6,699 nucleotides of DNA from DATBFX01 sp036558305 (GTDB taxonomy: Bacteria; Chloroflexota; Chloroflexia; Thermomicrobiales; UBA6265), in assembly GCA_036558305.1 (NCBI GenBank), contig DATBFX010000060.1, positions 1 to 6,699 of the forward strand. Reading direction: 5' to 3'. Numbering within the stretch: the stretch's first letter is position 1; each line of letters opens with the position of its first letter. Under the pieces are notes generated by a model that saw only the letters and a list, made by a program, of their open reading frames with translations, searched no databases and was not told the origin of the DNA. The translations under genes were made by a program, and so were the position numbers. Positions 6,623 to 6,699 of this stretch are shown here, in pieces.

Positions 6623-6648
6623 TATGTTGATCGCGAATCAACGAGGAG
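6623..6648 (+). promoter_or_regulatory. Possible promoter/operator and ribosome binding site of the next gene
   Basis: TATGTT (6623-6628) resembles a -10 box, but no good -35 hexamer is found at the right distance. Overlapping it is an inverted repeat, GTTGAT (6626-6631) and ATCAAC (6637-6642), with a 5-base centre, a size suited to a dimeric repressor. GAGGAG (6643-6648) then lies 7 bases before the ATG at 6656. The ribosome binding site is convincing; the promoter and operator are tentative. Confidence 0.4.
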
Positions 6649-6655
6649 CTGCCCG

Positions 6656-6699
6656 ATGAGGAGTCTCTCTCCACTTGCCGAATCGCTCCCCCGCTCCGG
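6656..6699 (+). CDS. Start of an unidentified gene, cut by the window edge
   Basis: An ATG preceded by GAGGAG at 7 bases opens a frame that stays open to the right edge, beginning MRSLSPLAESLPRS. Only 14 complete codons are visible, too few for any family call. The 173-base gap after hemQ and the two inverted repeats in it suggest a separate transcription unit and not a seventh gene of the heme cluster. Confidence 0.4.
   Translation, partial: MRSLSPLAESLPRS

Noticed and set aside
6415..6630. 71-codon + strand frame overlapping the hemQ end
   Set aside because: Out of frame inside hemQ, no ribosome binding site and no recognisable similarity.
1..6699. CRISPR arrays, insertion sequences, rRNA or tRNA genes
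   Set aside because: No regularly spaced repeats, transposase motifs, terminal inverted repeats or RNA gene folds were recognised on either strand.

Overview
This GC-rich window is a compact block of tetrapyrrole (heme) biosynthesis genes, all on the + strand, next to the remains of a broken arylsulfatase gene. The protein types suggest a bacterium using the coproporphyrin-dependent heme route: a HemY-type oxidase followed by a coproheme decarboxylase (HemQ/ChdC) whose active site looks like the actinobacterial form. Together with the GC content, this fits a Chloroflexota (Thermomicrobia-like) or deep actinobacterial lineage. That placement is inference from the proteins only.

Layout. Positions 1-337 (minus strand) carry two separated pieces of an arylsulfatase in different reading frames, with the stretch between them missing, so this is a pseudogene running off the left edge. 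Positions 338-477 are a short leader with an AT-rich patch, the likely promoter region. Positions 478-6482 hold six genes in the order hemC, hemD, hemB, hemE, hemY (cgoX), hemQ (chdC). The start and stop codons overlap at most junctions (ATGA at hemC/hemD and hemB/hemE, a 7-base overlap at hemD/hemB, an 8-base overlap at hemY/hemQ), so this is almost certainly one transcript with coupled translation. Positions 6483-6655 are intergenic with two clear inverted repeats. A new reading frame of unknown function with a good ribosome binding site starts at 6656 and is cut by the right edge.

How the genes work together. HemB condenses two 5-aminolevulinates to porphobilinogen. HemC links four of these to hydroxymethylbilane. 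HemD closes and inverts ring D to uroporphyrinogen III. HemE removes four carboxyls to coproporphyrinogen III. HemY/CgoX oxidises this to coproporphyrin III and, after iron insertion, HemQ/ChdC decarboxylates coproheme to heme b. The iron-inserting ferrochelatase (CpfC/HemH) and the 5-aminolevulinate-forming genes (hemA, hemL) are not in the window.

I do not see a new biological system here. The pathway is known. The points worth a second look are the sulfatase relic, a perfect 22-base palindrome just before the hemD start, the inverted repeats after hemQ, and the split placement of ferrochelatase.
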